DNA of 64,000 bases from Lysobacterales bacterium 15-68-25. Lineage in GTDB: Bacteria > Pseudomonadota > Gammaproteobacteria > Xanthomonadales > Rhodanobacteraceae. The stretch covers positions 62,001-126,000 of the forward strand of contig NCKB01000010.1 in the NCBI GenBank assembly GCA_002279065.1, given 5' to 3'. Shown here piece after piece: positions 41,906 through 51,121 of this stretch (its first letter is position 1; each line of letters starts with the position of its first letter). The notes under the pieces were generated by a model, which saw only the letters and a program-made list of their open reading frames with translations, searched no databases and was not told the origin of the DNA. Both the position numbers and the translations under genes were made by a program.

Positions 41906-42279
41906 GATCCGCCCTCGAGCTTCTCGATCATCGCCTTGAGCTGGGCGAGTTCTTCCGGTGCCACCGGGCGTGCATCGAGCGCCTGCATGGCCAGCGCCAG
42001 CGAGGAGCCGGCGAACGCGCTGTCCATCCAGCCGCGCACCAGCCGGTTGAGGGTGGGGCGTTCGGATACCGCCGCCGCGTAGACGTGCTGGCGGGCGTCC
42101 TCGCTGCGGCTGACCAGGCCCTTGGCCAGCATGTTCTGCATGATCTTCAGCGCGCTGGTGTAGCCGGTGTCGGTATCCGCATAGACGGCTTCGTGCACCT
42201 CACGCACCGTCGAGGGGCCGCGGCGCCAGAGCACCTGGAGGATCGCCAGTTCCGCGGTGGTGGGGGAAGGTGTCTTCAT
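41902..42279 (-). CDS. BlaI/MecI-family transcriptional repressor
   Basis: 125 residues. Winged-helix dimer: TTAELAILQVLWRRGPSTVREVHEAV (helices 1-2 near residues 8-33), then YTSALKIMQNMLAKGLVSRSED with the recognition helix. The C-terminal dimerisation part is about 75-125 and lacks obvious extra domains. This family represses by binding TACA/TGTA-type dyads. It is the first gene of a coupled pair with the M56 gene; no dyad was found directly upstream of it, so it may not control itself. Start at ATG 42279 is the family start. Confidence 0.9.
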   Translation of the reverse strand: MKTPSPTTAELAILQVLWRRGPSTVREVHEAVYADTDTGYTSALKIMQNMLAKGLVSRSEDARQHVYAAAVSERPTLNRLVRGWMDSAFAGSSLALAMQALDARPVAPEELAQLKAMIEKLEGGS

Positions 42280-42586
42280 CCGCGCAGCATGCGACGGGGA
42301 AGGGTGGCAGGCAAGCCGGGCCAACGGCTTCGAAGGCATTGGGCAACGAGGCCCCTCAATGCCTCCACGCCCGTGGGGGTGCCCTGCGATGTCGTGGCCC
42401 ATCGTGCGGAGATTGGTCACCGGCCATCCGTCCCGCAGCCCCGATCGCGATGCGGCGGACACACCCCGGAACCGAGGCGGCCGACCCTGCGTAATGATCG
42501 GGGTGGCTGCCGTGTCCCGTATCCGCAATCGGGATGCCGCGCGCTAGCATCCGCCTTTTCCCCCGCCCCCAAAATGGAGATCCTGC
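42280..42586. other. Gene-free stretch between blaI-like gene and gst
   Basis: 307 bp between divergent genes. It must hold promoters for both. I see no reliable -35/-10 pair for blaI; for gst a TAGCAT (42544-42549) lies about 40 bp before the start. No TACGA/TCGTA dyad, no repeat and no supported small gene. Confidence 0.5.
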
Positions 42587-43195
42587 ATGAAGCTCTACTA
42601 CCTCCCCGGTGCCTGCTCGCTTTCGCCCCACATCGTGGCGCGCGAACTCGGCCTTGCGCTCACCCTGGACAAGGTGGACGGCAAGACCAAGCTCACTGCA
42701 TCGGGCGAGAACTTCCTCGAGGTGAACCCGAAAGGCTACGTGCCGGCGATCCGCCTGGACGATGGCGAAGTGCTCACCGAAGGCCCGGCGATCGTGCAGT
42801 ACCTGGCCGACCTCAGGCCGGAAAGCGGACTGGCGCCGCCGAACGGAACGCTGGCGCGCTATCGCCTGCAGGAGATCCTCACCTACATCAATTCCGAGCT
42901 GCACAAGACCTTCAGCCCGCTGTTCAATCCGGCGACCTCGGACGAGACACGGGCCGAGCGCGTGGAGTACCTCAGGCGCCGCTACGGCTACATCGAGAGC
43001 ATCCTTGCGCGCCAGCCGTACCTCATGGGCGAGCATTTCAGCGTCGCCGACGCCTATCTGTTCGTGGTCACCAACTGGTCCCGCGTGATCAAGCTGGACC
43101 TGAGCGAATTCCCTGCGCTGCTGGCGTTCCAGAAGCGCGTCGCCGAGCGGCCTGCCGTGCAGGAAGCGATGCGGGCGGAGGGGTTGATCAAGTAA
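42587..43195 (+). CDS. gst: Beta-class glutathione S-transferase
   Basis: 202 residues. Conjugates glutathione to electrophiles. Cys10 in YYLPGACSLSPHI is the beta-class catalytic residue; NPKGYVPAIRLDDGEVLTE near 48-67 is the glutathione site and the helical C-terminal domain (about 88-200) ends with EHFSVADAYLFVV, the N-capping box. Start 42587 with GGAGATC upstream. Stands alone. Confidence 0.93.
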   Translation: MKLYYLPGACSLSPHIVARELGLALTLDKVDGKTKLTASGENFLEVNPKGYVPAIRLDDGEVLTEGPAIVQYLADLRPESGLAPPNGTLARYRLQEILTYINSELHKTFSPLFNPATSDETRAERVEYLRRRYGYIESILARQPYLMGEHFSVADAYLFVVTNWSRVIKLDLSEFPALLAFQKRVAERPAVQEAMRAEGLIK

Positions 43196-43226
43196 GCGGC
43201 AGGATCGCAGCCGTGAGCTCGCCATG

Positions 43227-43257
43227 CAAAACGCCCCGGTACTGCCGGGGCGTTTTG
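43227..43257. terminator. Bidirectional terminator between gst and purB
   Basis: CAAAACGCCCCGG / CCGGGGCGTTTTG, 13-bp perfect arms with loop TACTG. The TTTT and AAAA parts give a T-run on both strands. Confidence 0.85.
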
Positions 43258-43279
43258 TCTGGGATCCAGCGGACCTGGG

Positions 43280-44680
<1,401 letters not shown>

Positions 44681-44803
44681 TTACATGGCGACCCGCGGTG
44701 GCGCCTCGCGCGGGGGATCCTACGGGGCCGGTAGGCAGGACGTTTTCGCGGTGCTTACGGGCAGGCGCTTATAGTGCGGCGGTCTTTCCCAGGGAGAATT
44801 GCC

Positions 44804-46198
44804 ATGAGCGGATTCCGCATCGAACACGACAGCATGGGCGAGCTCCGGGTGCCGGCCGACGCGCTTTACGGCGCGCAGACGCAGCGGGCGATCGAGAATT
44901 TCCCGGTCTCCGGTCTGACTCTGCCGCGCGCGTTCATTCGTGCGCTCGGGCTGATCAAGGCCGCCGCCGCCGAGGCCAACCTGGCGTTGGGGCACCTGAA
45001 GAAGCGTCAGGCCGCGGCGATCCGCAAGGCCGCCCAGGCGGTGGCCGACGGCCAGTTCGATGACCAGTTCCCGATCGACGTGTTCCAGACCGGCTCGGGC
45101 ACCAGCACCAACATGAATGCCAACGAGGTGATCGCCCACCTGGCCACCAAGGCCGGCGCCAAGGTGCATCCGAACGACCACGTGAACTACGGGCAGAGCT
45201 CCAACGACGTGATCCCCACGGCGATCCACGTCAGCGCGACCCTGCTGGCCGCCGAGGACCTGTTGCCGGCGCTCAAGCACCTGAAGAAGACCATCGAGCG
45301 CCGCGCGCGTGAACTCAAGGGGGTGGCCAAGACCGGACGCACCCACCTGATGGACGCGATGCCGGTGACCTTTGGCCAGGAGCTGTCCGGCTGGGCGGCG
45401 CAGATCGGCGCGGCGATGGAGCGCATCGAGGACGCGCTGAGGCGCCTGCGCCGGTTGCCGCAGGGCGGCACGGCGGTGGGCACCGGCATCAACGCCGACC
45501 CGAAGTTTGGCGCTATTTTCGCGCGCGAGCTGAAGAGGCTCAGTGGGCAGAAGTTCGAGACCGCGGCGAACTACTTCGAGGGCATGGCCGCGCAGGATGG
45601 TGCGGTGGAACTCTCCGGCGCGCTGAAAACGCTGGCGGTGGCGCTGATGAAGATCGCCAACGACCTGCGCTGGATGAACTCCGGTCCGCTGGCGGGCCTG
45701 GGCGAGATCGAGCTGCCGGCGTTGCAGCCCGGTTCGTCGATCATGCCGGGCAAGGTGAACCCGGTGATCCCGGAAGCCACCGCGATGGTGGCGGCGCAGG
45801 TGATCGGCAACGACGCCACGATCACCATCGCCGGGCAGTCCGGCAACTTCCAGCTCAACGTGATGTTGCCGGTGATCGCGTACAACCTGCTGCAGTCGAT
45901 CGGCCTGCTCGCGAACGTGTCGCGCCTGCTGGCGGACAAGGCGATCGCCGGCTTCAAGGTGAACACCCAGCGGGTGAACGAGGCGCTGGCGATGAACCCG
46001 ATCCTGGTGACTGCGCTGAACCCGGTGATCGGTTACGAGAAGGGGGCCGCCACGGCCAAGCAGGCCTACCGGCAGAAGCGCCCGATCATGGACGTGGCGC
46101 TGGAAACCACCGGCCTGTCGAAGGACGAGCTGAAGAAGCTGCTCGATCCGGTGGCGCTGACCAAGGGCGGCATCCACGGTGGCGGTGGCGGCGGCTGA
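44804..46198 (+). CDS. fumC: Class II fumarate hydratase
   Basis: 464 residues. Converts fumarate to malate without iron. Superfamily signature PGSSIMPGKVNPVIPE near residue 311-326; the catalytic His-Glu site includes TGRTHLMDAMPVTFGQE near 182. Start at 44804 (AGGGAGA upstream) is preferred over ATG 44774. A TATAGT at 44770-44775 may be the -10 element. The end carries a Gly-rich tail (GGIHGGGGGG). It is oxygen-stable, unlike class I fumarases. Confidence 0.95.
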   Translation: MSGFRIEHDSMGELRVPADALYGAQTQRAIENFPVSGLTLPRAFIRALGLIKAAAAEANLALGHLKKRQAAAIRKAAQAVADGQFDDQFPIDVFQTGSGTSTNMNANEVIAHLATKAGAKVHPNDHVNYGQSSNDVIPTAIHVSATLLAAEDLLPALKHLKKTIERRARELKGVAKTGRTHLMDAMPVTFGQELSGWAAQIGAAMERIEDALRRLRRLPQGGTAVGTGINADPKFGAIFARELKRLSGQKFETAANYFEGMAAQDGAVELSGALKTLAVALMKIANDLRWMNSGPLAGLGEIELPALQPGSSIMPGKVNPVIPEATAMVAAQVIGNDATITIAGQSGNFQLNVMLPVIAYNLLQSIGLLANVSRLLADKAIAGFKVNTQRVNEALAMNPILVTALNPVIGYEKGAATAKQAYRQKRPIMDVALETTGLSKDELKKLLDPVALTKGGIHGGGGGG

Positions 46199-46222
46199 GC
46201 ACCGCCATCGCCTCCGTGTCGA

Positions 46223-46900
46223 TCAGTCCTTGTCGTTTTCCACGTCCTTGCCGCAGTCGTCCACGTCCTTCTGCGTCATGGTGGCGTAGGGGCGGAACTC
46301 CGGCATGGCCGAGGCCAGCTTCTGCTGCGAGGCCAGCATGTCGGGCAGGCGCGCGCACAGCTTCAGGGCGTCGGCCTTGATCCGCTCGGCCTGCGGCTTG
46401 ATGTGGGCCTCGATCTCGTCGCCACTCTTGCCGCTCAGGGCACCGAAGATCGCTTCCTTGGCGGCCTGGGTGCCAAGGGCTGCGCCGCTGGCGCCGATGT
46501 CCATGCCGGCCTCGGCGATCCCGACGATCTGCTGGCGGTAGTCCAGCAGCAGGGTGTGCTGTTCCGGGGTGGCCGGCACCGTCTTGCCGGCGATCACCAG
46601 GTCGCCCTGCGGGGTGATCGCTGCCTTGGGCAAGTCGCTGCGGCCGTCGTGATCACGATGACCGACGTGGACTTCCCCGATATCGATATCCTTGGTGACC
46701 AGCTCCTGCTTGGCCAGGTCGATACCTTTCTGCACCTCGGCGGCAACGAACGACGGCGAGGTCTTCTGTTGCACTTCCTTTGCCACCTCGGCCGTTCCGC
46801 TGGTGGTGTCCGAGTCGGTGTGGTCGGACCTGCCGCAGGCTGCGAGCGGCAGGGTGAGGGCCAGAGCCAGCAGGCCGGAGGTGATCGCACTGCGCTTCAT
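46223..46900 (-). CDS. DUF2884 (YggN-like) lipoprotein, copy 1
   Basis: 225 residues. Signal peptide with lipobox LAAC at about residue 22. The central AITPQGDLVIAGKTVPATPE is the DUF2884/YggN pattern (short beta hairpin then a TPAQ-like helix start). The helical part then follows to the C-terminus, where a cysteine pair (KLCARLPD and DDCGKD) may form a disulfide. Function unknown. It is a paralogue of the neighbour at 46958 and the last gene of the GntR/ABC operon. Confidence 0.8.
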   Translation of the reverse strand: MKRSAITSGLLALALTLPLAACGRSDHTDSDTTSGTAEVAKEVQQKTSPSFVAAEVQKGIDLAKQELVTKDIDIGEVHVGHRDHDGRSDLPKAAITPQGDLVIAGKTVPATPEQHTLLLDYRQQIVGIAEAGMDIGASGAALGTQAAKEAIFGALSGKSGDEIEAHIKPQAERIKADALKLCARLPDMLASQQKLASAMPEFRPYATMTQKDVDDCGKDVENDKD

Positions 46901-46957
46901 GGGATGCCTTCCTGTTCGAGAGGGAGGGGGGGCCGTTCAGGGCGGGGCCACGGGGAA

Positions 46958-47521
46958 TCAGCCGTTGTCGCCCTTGCGGCACTCGTCCACGCTGTCGGCC
47001 GTGATCAGGCTGCCGTAGGGCTTGAAGGCCGGGAGCTGGTTGATCAGCTGATCCTGCGCGTCGCGGATGCTGGCGAGGTCGTCGCAGATCTTCATCGCGG
47101 CCTGCTTCACTTTCTCGCCCTGGGCCCGCGCGTTGGCCGAGGCCGACTTGTCGCTGCTCCCGGCGATGCTGGAGACCACGCCCTTGACCGCTTCGCCGGC
47201 GATGGCCGCACCGGCCTTGCCGGTCTCCAGGCCATGCTCCCTTACGCCGATCGCGCCGATGTAGTACTGCACCAGCAGCGCACGCTGCGCGGGGGTAATG
47301 TCGACGGGCTTGCCGTCCACGGTGAAGTCTCCATTGCCACCGATGGCGGCCGGTGCGGCGTGATCCGGATGCAGCGTGACCTCGTCGTTGGCGACTTCGA
47401 TGGCGCCGTTGTCGATGCTGGTATGGCCCGTCGACACCAGGGTGAGGTGATCACCGTGGCCGTTGCAGCCGGCGAGCAGGAGTGTCGCCAGGGTGAAGGG
47501 GATCAATCGCGTGCGGTTCAT
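46958..47521 (-). CDS. DUF2884 (YggN-like) lipoprotein, copy 2
   Basis: 187 residues. Lipobox LAGC near residue 19 after a short signal peptide (TRLIPFTLATLLLAGC). GDFTVDGKPVDITPAQRALL matches the DUF2884 pattern and the same place in copy 1; the C-terminus again has two cysteines (KICDDLAS, DECRKG). Much shorter than E. coli YggN (about 240). 74 bp after the permease and 57 bp before copy 1, on the same strand, so likely in one transcript. Confidence 0.8.
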   Translation of the reverse strand: MNRTRLIPFTLATLLLAGCNGHGDHLTLVSTGHTSIDNGAIEVANDEVTLHPDHAAPAAIGGNGDFTVDGKPVDITPAQRALLVQYYIGAIGVREHGLETGKAGAAIAGEAVKGVVSSIAGSSDKSASANARAQGEKVKQAAMKICDDLASIRDAQDQLINQLPAFKPYGSLITADSVDECRKGDNG

Positions 47522-47595
47522 GAGGGCTCCGGGGTTCCTTTGCCGGGAAAGAGAGTGCGGCGGCCTTGCGGCCGCCGCAACAGGGGAAAGCCGTA

Positions 47596-48561
47596 TCAGC
47601 TGTCGTCGCTCCAGCGGCGGAACCAGATGGCCCCGGCAATCAGGGCCGCACCGACTGCCACGCCGATCCACAGGTTGAGCGTGCCGATGGCTGCCCAGCT
47701 GTGGCCGAGGTTCAGCACGTCCAGACCGCTTTCGCCGTTGATGGTCAGGGTATGCGCGGTGCCGTTGGTGGCCGTGAAGCTACCGCCAGGGAACACGCTG
47801 AACAGGCCGCGGACGACTACTTCCCTCCAGAACCAGCTGGTGGGCAGGTTGAACAGGCCCATGATCCCGAACCAGCTGATCAGCAGGCCCGATGCCACCG
47901 GCAGCACCACCGCCCAGAGGAAGGGCTTGGTCCGCGCCCAGGCCGAGCACAGCAGCAGCCAGCCGGCGGAGGGCAGGGCCCACAGCACGTAGACCGGAAT
48001 GTAGCCGAGCAGATTGCCCATGACGCGGAATGGATGGGCCAGGGTGAGCAACTGCCACACGTTGATGCCGTGGAAGGACAGCGTGATCGCCACCATGACC
48101 AGTTGGGCCATGCCCGCAAGGATACCCACCGCCACCGCGATCGTCGGGGCCAGCACGGTGGCACTGACTACCTTGGACAGCACCGTGCTGGTGTCGGAGA
48201 TCGGCAGCGATTTCCAGAACAGGATGCTGCGGTCACGGCGGTCGTCGTACAGGGCGCCCAGGCAGTAGAAGAACACCACGAAGCCCAGCACCACCGTGAT
48301 GATCGCCATCGAGGAGTACATGGCCACGTCCAGAGCCATGCCGACCTTGCTCATGTCGCCGGCATCCATCTGCGACATGACGTTGCGCAGTTCGCCGCTG
48401 GCGCCAAAGCTGATGCCGTGGCGCGCGCCGATCACCTCGGCGGTGATGATGCCCATCAGGTTCAGCAGCAGGAACACGCCGCCGGTGATCACCGGCGCCC
48501 AGAGGAAGCCGCCGCGGTGCTCCCAGAACTCGCGCTTGACGAGCCAGAGGAAGGTCTTCAT
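47596..48561 (-). CDS. ABC-2 type transporter permease
   Basis: 321 residues with six predicted membrane helices (near 20-40, 105-130, 155-185, 195-225, 230-250 and 295-315) and a longer external loop about residue 250-290. The ABC-2 family moves lipids, drugs or other substances outward. The N-terminus MKTFLWLVKREFWEHRGG is a typical cytoplasmic coupling helix. The start ATGA overlaps the ATPase stop. The exported substance is unknown; gene order with a YtrA-type regulator suggests envelope stress. Confidence 0.85.
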   Translation of the reverse strand: MKTFLWLVKREFWEHRGGFLWAPVITGGVFLLLNLMGIITAEVIGARHGISFGASGELRNVMSQMDAGDMSKVGMALDVAMYSSMAIITVVLGFVVFFYCLGALYDDRRDRSILFWKSLPISDTSTVLSKVVSATVLAPTIAVAVGILAGMAQLVMVAITLSFHGINVWQLLTLAHPFRVMGNLLGYIPVYVLWALPSAGWLLLCSAWARTKPFLWAVVLPVASGLLISWFGIMGLFNLPTSWFWREVVVRGLFSVFPGGSFTATNGTAHTLTINGESGLDVLNLGHSWAAIGTLNLWIGVAVGAALIAGAIWFRRWSDDS

Positions 48562-49415
48562 TTGTAAGTCCCCTTCATGGTGGCGACGAACAGGTCGCTG
48601 ACGGATGGCCGGCGGGTCTCGCCCAGCCCCTCCAGCACCGTCTTGTCGGCGCCGTCGAACAGGAAAATGCTCTTGCCGAACACCTGGCGCTCGTCGATCG
48701 GGCGCAGGGCTCGCGCCGCGTCGGCGCGGTCGACGCTCACCATCACCTCGACGAAGCGGTCGCCCATGGCTTCCATGTCGGTATCCAGGACGATCTTGCC
48801 ATCGCGGATAAACATCAGGTCGGTGAGGATGTGCTCGATCTCTTCCACCTGGTGGGTGGTGACGATGATCGTCTTGTCGTCGTCGAAGTAATCCTCCAGC
48901 AGGCGCTGGTAGAACTCCTTGCGGTAGAGGATGTCCAGGCCGAGCGTCGGCTCGTCCAGCACCAGCAGGCGTGCGTCGATCGCCATCACCAGGGCCAGGT
49001 GGAGCTGCACGATCATGCCCTTGGACATCTGCTTGACGCGCTGGTTGGAGGTGAGCTTGGTGCGCTTGAGCAGGGCCTCGCACTTGGCGCGGTCGAAGCG
49101 CGGATGCACCGCCTCGACGAAGTCGATCGCGTCGTGCACCTTCATCCAGCGCGGCAGCACGGCCACGTCGGCGATGAAGCAGACCTGCTCCATCAGCTTG
49201 TTGCGCTGGGTGCGCGGGTCCAGCCCGAGTACGTGCAACTCGCCCTCGAACGGCGTGAGCCCGAGGATGGCCTTCAGCGCGGTGGTCTTGCCGGCGCCGT
49301 TGGGGCCGATCAGGCCCACGATGCGGCCGGACGGGATGGTGAAGTCCACGTCGTCCAGGGCGATCGTGTTCTTGTAGTGCTTGCGCAGACCGCGCGCGGT
49401 GATCACGGCGTTCAT
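48558..49415 (-). CDS. ABC transporter ATP-binding protein
   Basis: 285 residues. Walker A GLIGPNGAGKTTALKA near residue 36, Walker B LLVLDEPTLGLD near 155, and TTHQVEEIEHI (switch His) near 190. The signature motif is QMSKGM rather than LSGGQ, an accepted variant in this class. The C-terminal region after 215 is a small regulatory domain. It overlaps both neighbours by four bases, so GntR, ATPase and permease are translated together. Confidence 0.93.
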   Translation of the reverse strand: MNAVITARGLRKHYKNTIALDDVDFTIPSGRIVGLIGPNGAGKTTALKAILGLTPFEGELHVLGLDPRTQRNKLMEQVCFIADVAVLPRWMKVHDAIDFVEAVHPRFDRAKCEALLKRTKLTSNQRVKQMSKGMIVQLHLALVMAIDARLLVLDEPTLGLDILYRKEFYQRLLEDYFDDDKTIIVTTHQVEEIEHILTDLMFIRDGKIVLDTDMEAMGDRFVEVMVSVDRADAARALRPIDERQVFGKSIFLFDGADKTVLEGLGETRRPSVSDLFVATMKGTYK

Positions 49416-49786
49416 GCGGTTTTCTCCGTGCCGTCGCCGGCTTCTCGCAACAGGGTTTTCAGGTCGAGCCCGAGCCGCTGCAGCCGGGCGAAGAGGGCAG
49501 GCCACTCCTCGCGCAGGAAGCGCTCGCGCTCGGACTTGAGCAGTGCCTCGCGCGCTCCATCGTTGACGAACATGCCCAACCCCCTCCTTTTTTCCACCAG
49601 TTGATCGTCGACCAGCTCCTGATAGGCCTTGGAGACGGTCAGCGGATTGATCTGGAAATCCGCTGCCACCTGGCGTACCGACGGCAGCGGGTCGCCCTCG
49701 TTCAAGGCGCCGTCCAGGATCATGGCCACCACGCGTTCGCGCAGCTGACGGTAGATCGGGACGCTGTCGTTCCAGGTGATGGTCAT
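49412..49786 (-). CDS. GntR-family regulator, YtrA subfamily
   Basis: 124 residues. Winged HTH at about 10-75 (SVPIYRQLRERVVAMIL, then PLPSVRQVAADFQINPLTVSKAYQEL), followed by only about 45 residues with no large effector domain, which is the YtrA subfamily. These usually repress the ABC genes beside them. A dyad over the -10 element at 50148-50171 is a good candidate operator. ATGA overlap with the ATPase. Start MTITWNDSVPIYRQ is standard. Confidence 0.9.
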   Translation of the reverse strand: MTITWNDSVPIYRQLRERVVAMILDGALNEGDPLPSVRQVAADFQINPLTVSKAYQELVDDQLVEKRRGLGMFVNDGAREALLKSERERFLREEWPALFARLQRLGLDLKTLLREAGDGTEKTA

Positions 49787-49790
49787 GAAG

Positions 49791-50117
49791 TTATTCCTTG
49801 GTGCTGATGCGGCCGAGCTTGTTGCCAAACGAATAGTAGGGCATGGCCATCGGCGCCCCGATCAGCGGCAGGTCGGCTTCGGCGCGCAGACCCAGGCCGC
49901 CGGTGGCCTGCTGGCCGGTGACGTTGGTGACCGCGGTCAGCGCGGCGGCACGCATTTCCTCGGCCGAGGGGGTGACGTTGACGGGAGCCAGATCGATCAC
50001 CTTGATGCCGTTGATTTCGGCGACCGGGACCACGGTGATGCTGTGGTTGACGGCGGCGAGGCTGGCGGCGGTGATCAGGACGGCGGCGGACAGCGCGAGC
50101 AGGTTCGGTGCTTTCAT
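49791..50117 (-). CDS. Small exported protein of unknown function
   Basis: 108 residues, not recognised. A signal peptide fits residues 1 to about 22 (LLALSAAVLITAASLAA). The mature part is short with no cysteine; VPVAEINGIKVIDLAPVNVTP is its central strand-like segment and a Pro-Met-rich piece ends it. It is the first gene after the promoter and operator of the GntR/ABC operon, four bases before gntR, so it is co-regulated. Perhaps a substrate, sensor or periplasmic partner of the transporter. Confidence 0.65.
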   Translation of the reverse strand: MKAPNLLALSAAVLITAASLAAVNHSITVVPVAEINGIKVIDLAPVNVTPSAEEMRAAALTAVTNVTGQQATGGLGLRAEADLPLIGAPMAMPYYSFGNKLGRISTKE

Positions 50118-50147
50118 GACGAGTCTCCTCTAGTGATCTCGTGGACC

Positions 50148-50188
50148 GGTGTTGTAGTGAACTATAACACCATATTTTGAGTCGTCAA
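50148..50188 (-). promoter_or_regulatory. Promoter and operator of the small-protein/gntR/ABC operon
   Basis: On the minus strand TTGACG (50183-50188), 16-bp spacer, TATAGT (50161-50166). The -10 lies inside a near-perfect dyad, GGTGTTGTAGT-GA-ACTATAACACC (50148-50171, 1 mismatch in 11-bp arms). A YtrA-type GntR bound there would block RNA polymerase; autorepression is inferred. Confidence 0.7.
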
Positions 50189-50317
50189 TAGCAGAGCGCG
50201 AAATTCGCAACATGACTGATGGCCTATGCCGGAATATCCCGTCGCCAAGCCATTTGCGGCGGATGCGGACGGATCGGCGCTAGGCTTTGACGGCCTTCCG
50301 CAGCAGGAGTCGAAGCG

Positions 50318-51103
50318 ATGGATCTGGGGCTTTACGGCCGCCGGGTGGTGATCACCGGGGCCAGCAAGGGGATCGGGCTGGCCTGTGCCCGGGCGTTCGC
50401 TGCCGAGGGCGCGCGGGTGGTGGGGCTGGCCCGTTCGGCCGAGGGCCTGGCGGGGGCGCGCGAGGCACTGGTGGCTTCCGGTCATGTCATGGTCGTGCAT
50501 CCGGTGGACCTGCGCGATGCCGCGGCGACCCGGGCCGTGTTCGACCGCATCGCGGCCGAGCACGGACCGGTCGACGTGCTGGTGAACAGCGCCGGCGCCG
50601 CTCGCCGCCGCTCGCCGGACGAGCTGGACGCCGCCGCGCTGCGCGAGGCGATGGACGCCAAGTACTTCACCTACATGCATGCCATCGACGCGGTGATCCG
50701 TGACATGGCGGCGCGGGGACGCGGCGCGATCGTCAATGTGATCGGGCAGGGCGGCCGGCAGGCGAATGCCCTTCACATCGGTGGCGGCGCGGCCAACGCG
50801 GCACTGATGCTGGCTACCGTGGGCTACGCCCAGGCCTATGCGGCGCAGGGCGTGCGGGTAAACGGCATCAATCCCGGCATCACCCGCACCGATCGCATGG
50901 AAGAAGGCCTGGCCGTGGCGATGCGCGCGTCCGGCCTCGATCGCGCCGCGGCGATGGCGCAGCAGATGGCCGGTGTGCCGATGGGGCGTCCCGCCGAGCC
51001 GGAGGAGGTAGCGGATCTGGCGGTGTACCTGGCCTCGGATCGCGCCGGCTACGTGACCGGCGCGATCGTGCCGATGGACGGCGGCAAGGTCTCGGTGCCC
51101 TGA
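50318..51103 (+). CDS. Short-chain dehydrogenase-like protein lacking the YxxxK motif
   Basis: 261 residues. Rossmann start VVITGASKGIG at 10-20 and VLVNSAGAA near 86 match the SDR family, and the C-terminal LASDRAGYVTGAIVPMDGG does too. Where classical SDRs have Ser...Tyr-x-x-x-Lys, this protein reads IGGGAANAALML (about residue 158-170), with no Tyr and no Lys at the proper places. It may bind the nucleotide without classical catalysis or use another mechanism. No operon partner; it is convergent with the amidohydrolase gene. Substrate unknown. Confidence 0.8.
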   Translation: MDLGLYGRRVVITGASKGIGLACARAFAAEGARVVGLARSAEGLAGAREALVASGHVMVVHPVDLRDAAATRAVFDRIAAEHGPVDVLVNSAGAARRRSPDELDAAALREAMDAKYFTYMHAIDAVIRDMAARGRGAIVNVIGQGGRQANALHIGGGAANAALMLATVGYAQAYAAQGVRVNGINPGITRTDRMEEGLAVAMRASGLDRAAAMAQQMAGVPMGRPAEPEEVADLAVYLASDRAGYVTGAIVPMDGGKVSVP

Positions 51104-51121
51104 CGCCCGGTCGCGCGGCCG

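Noticed and set aside
40673-42279. Beta-lactam resistance system
   Set aside because: No beta-lactamase or penicillin-binding sensor in the cluster; only the relay proteins match.
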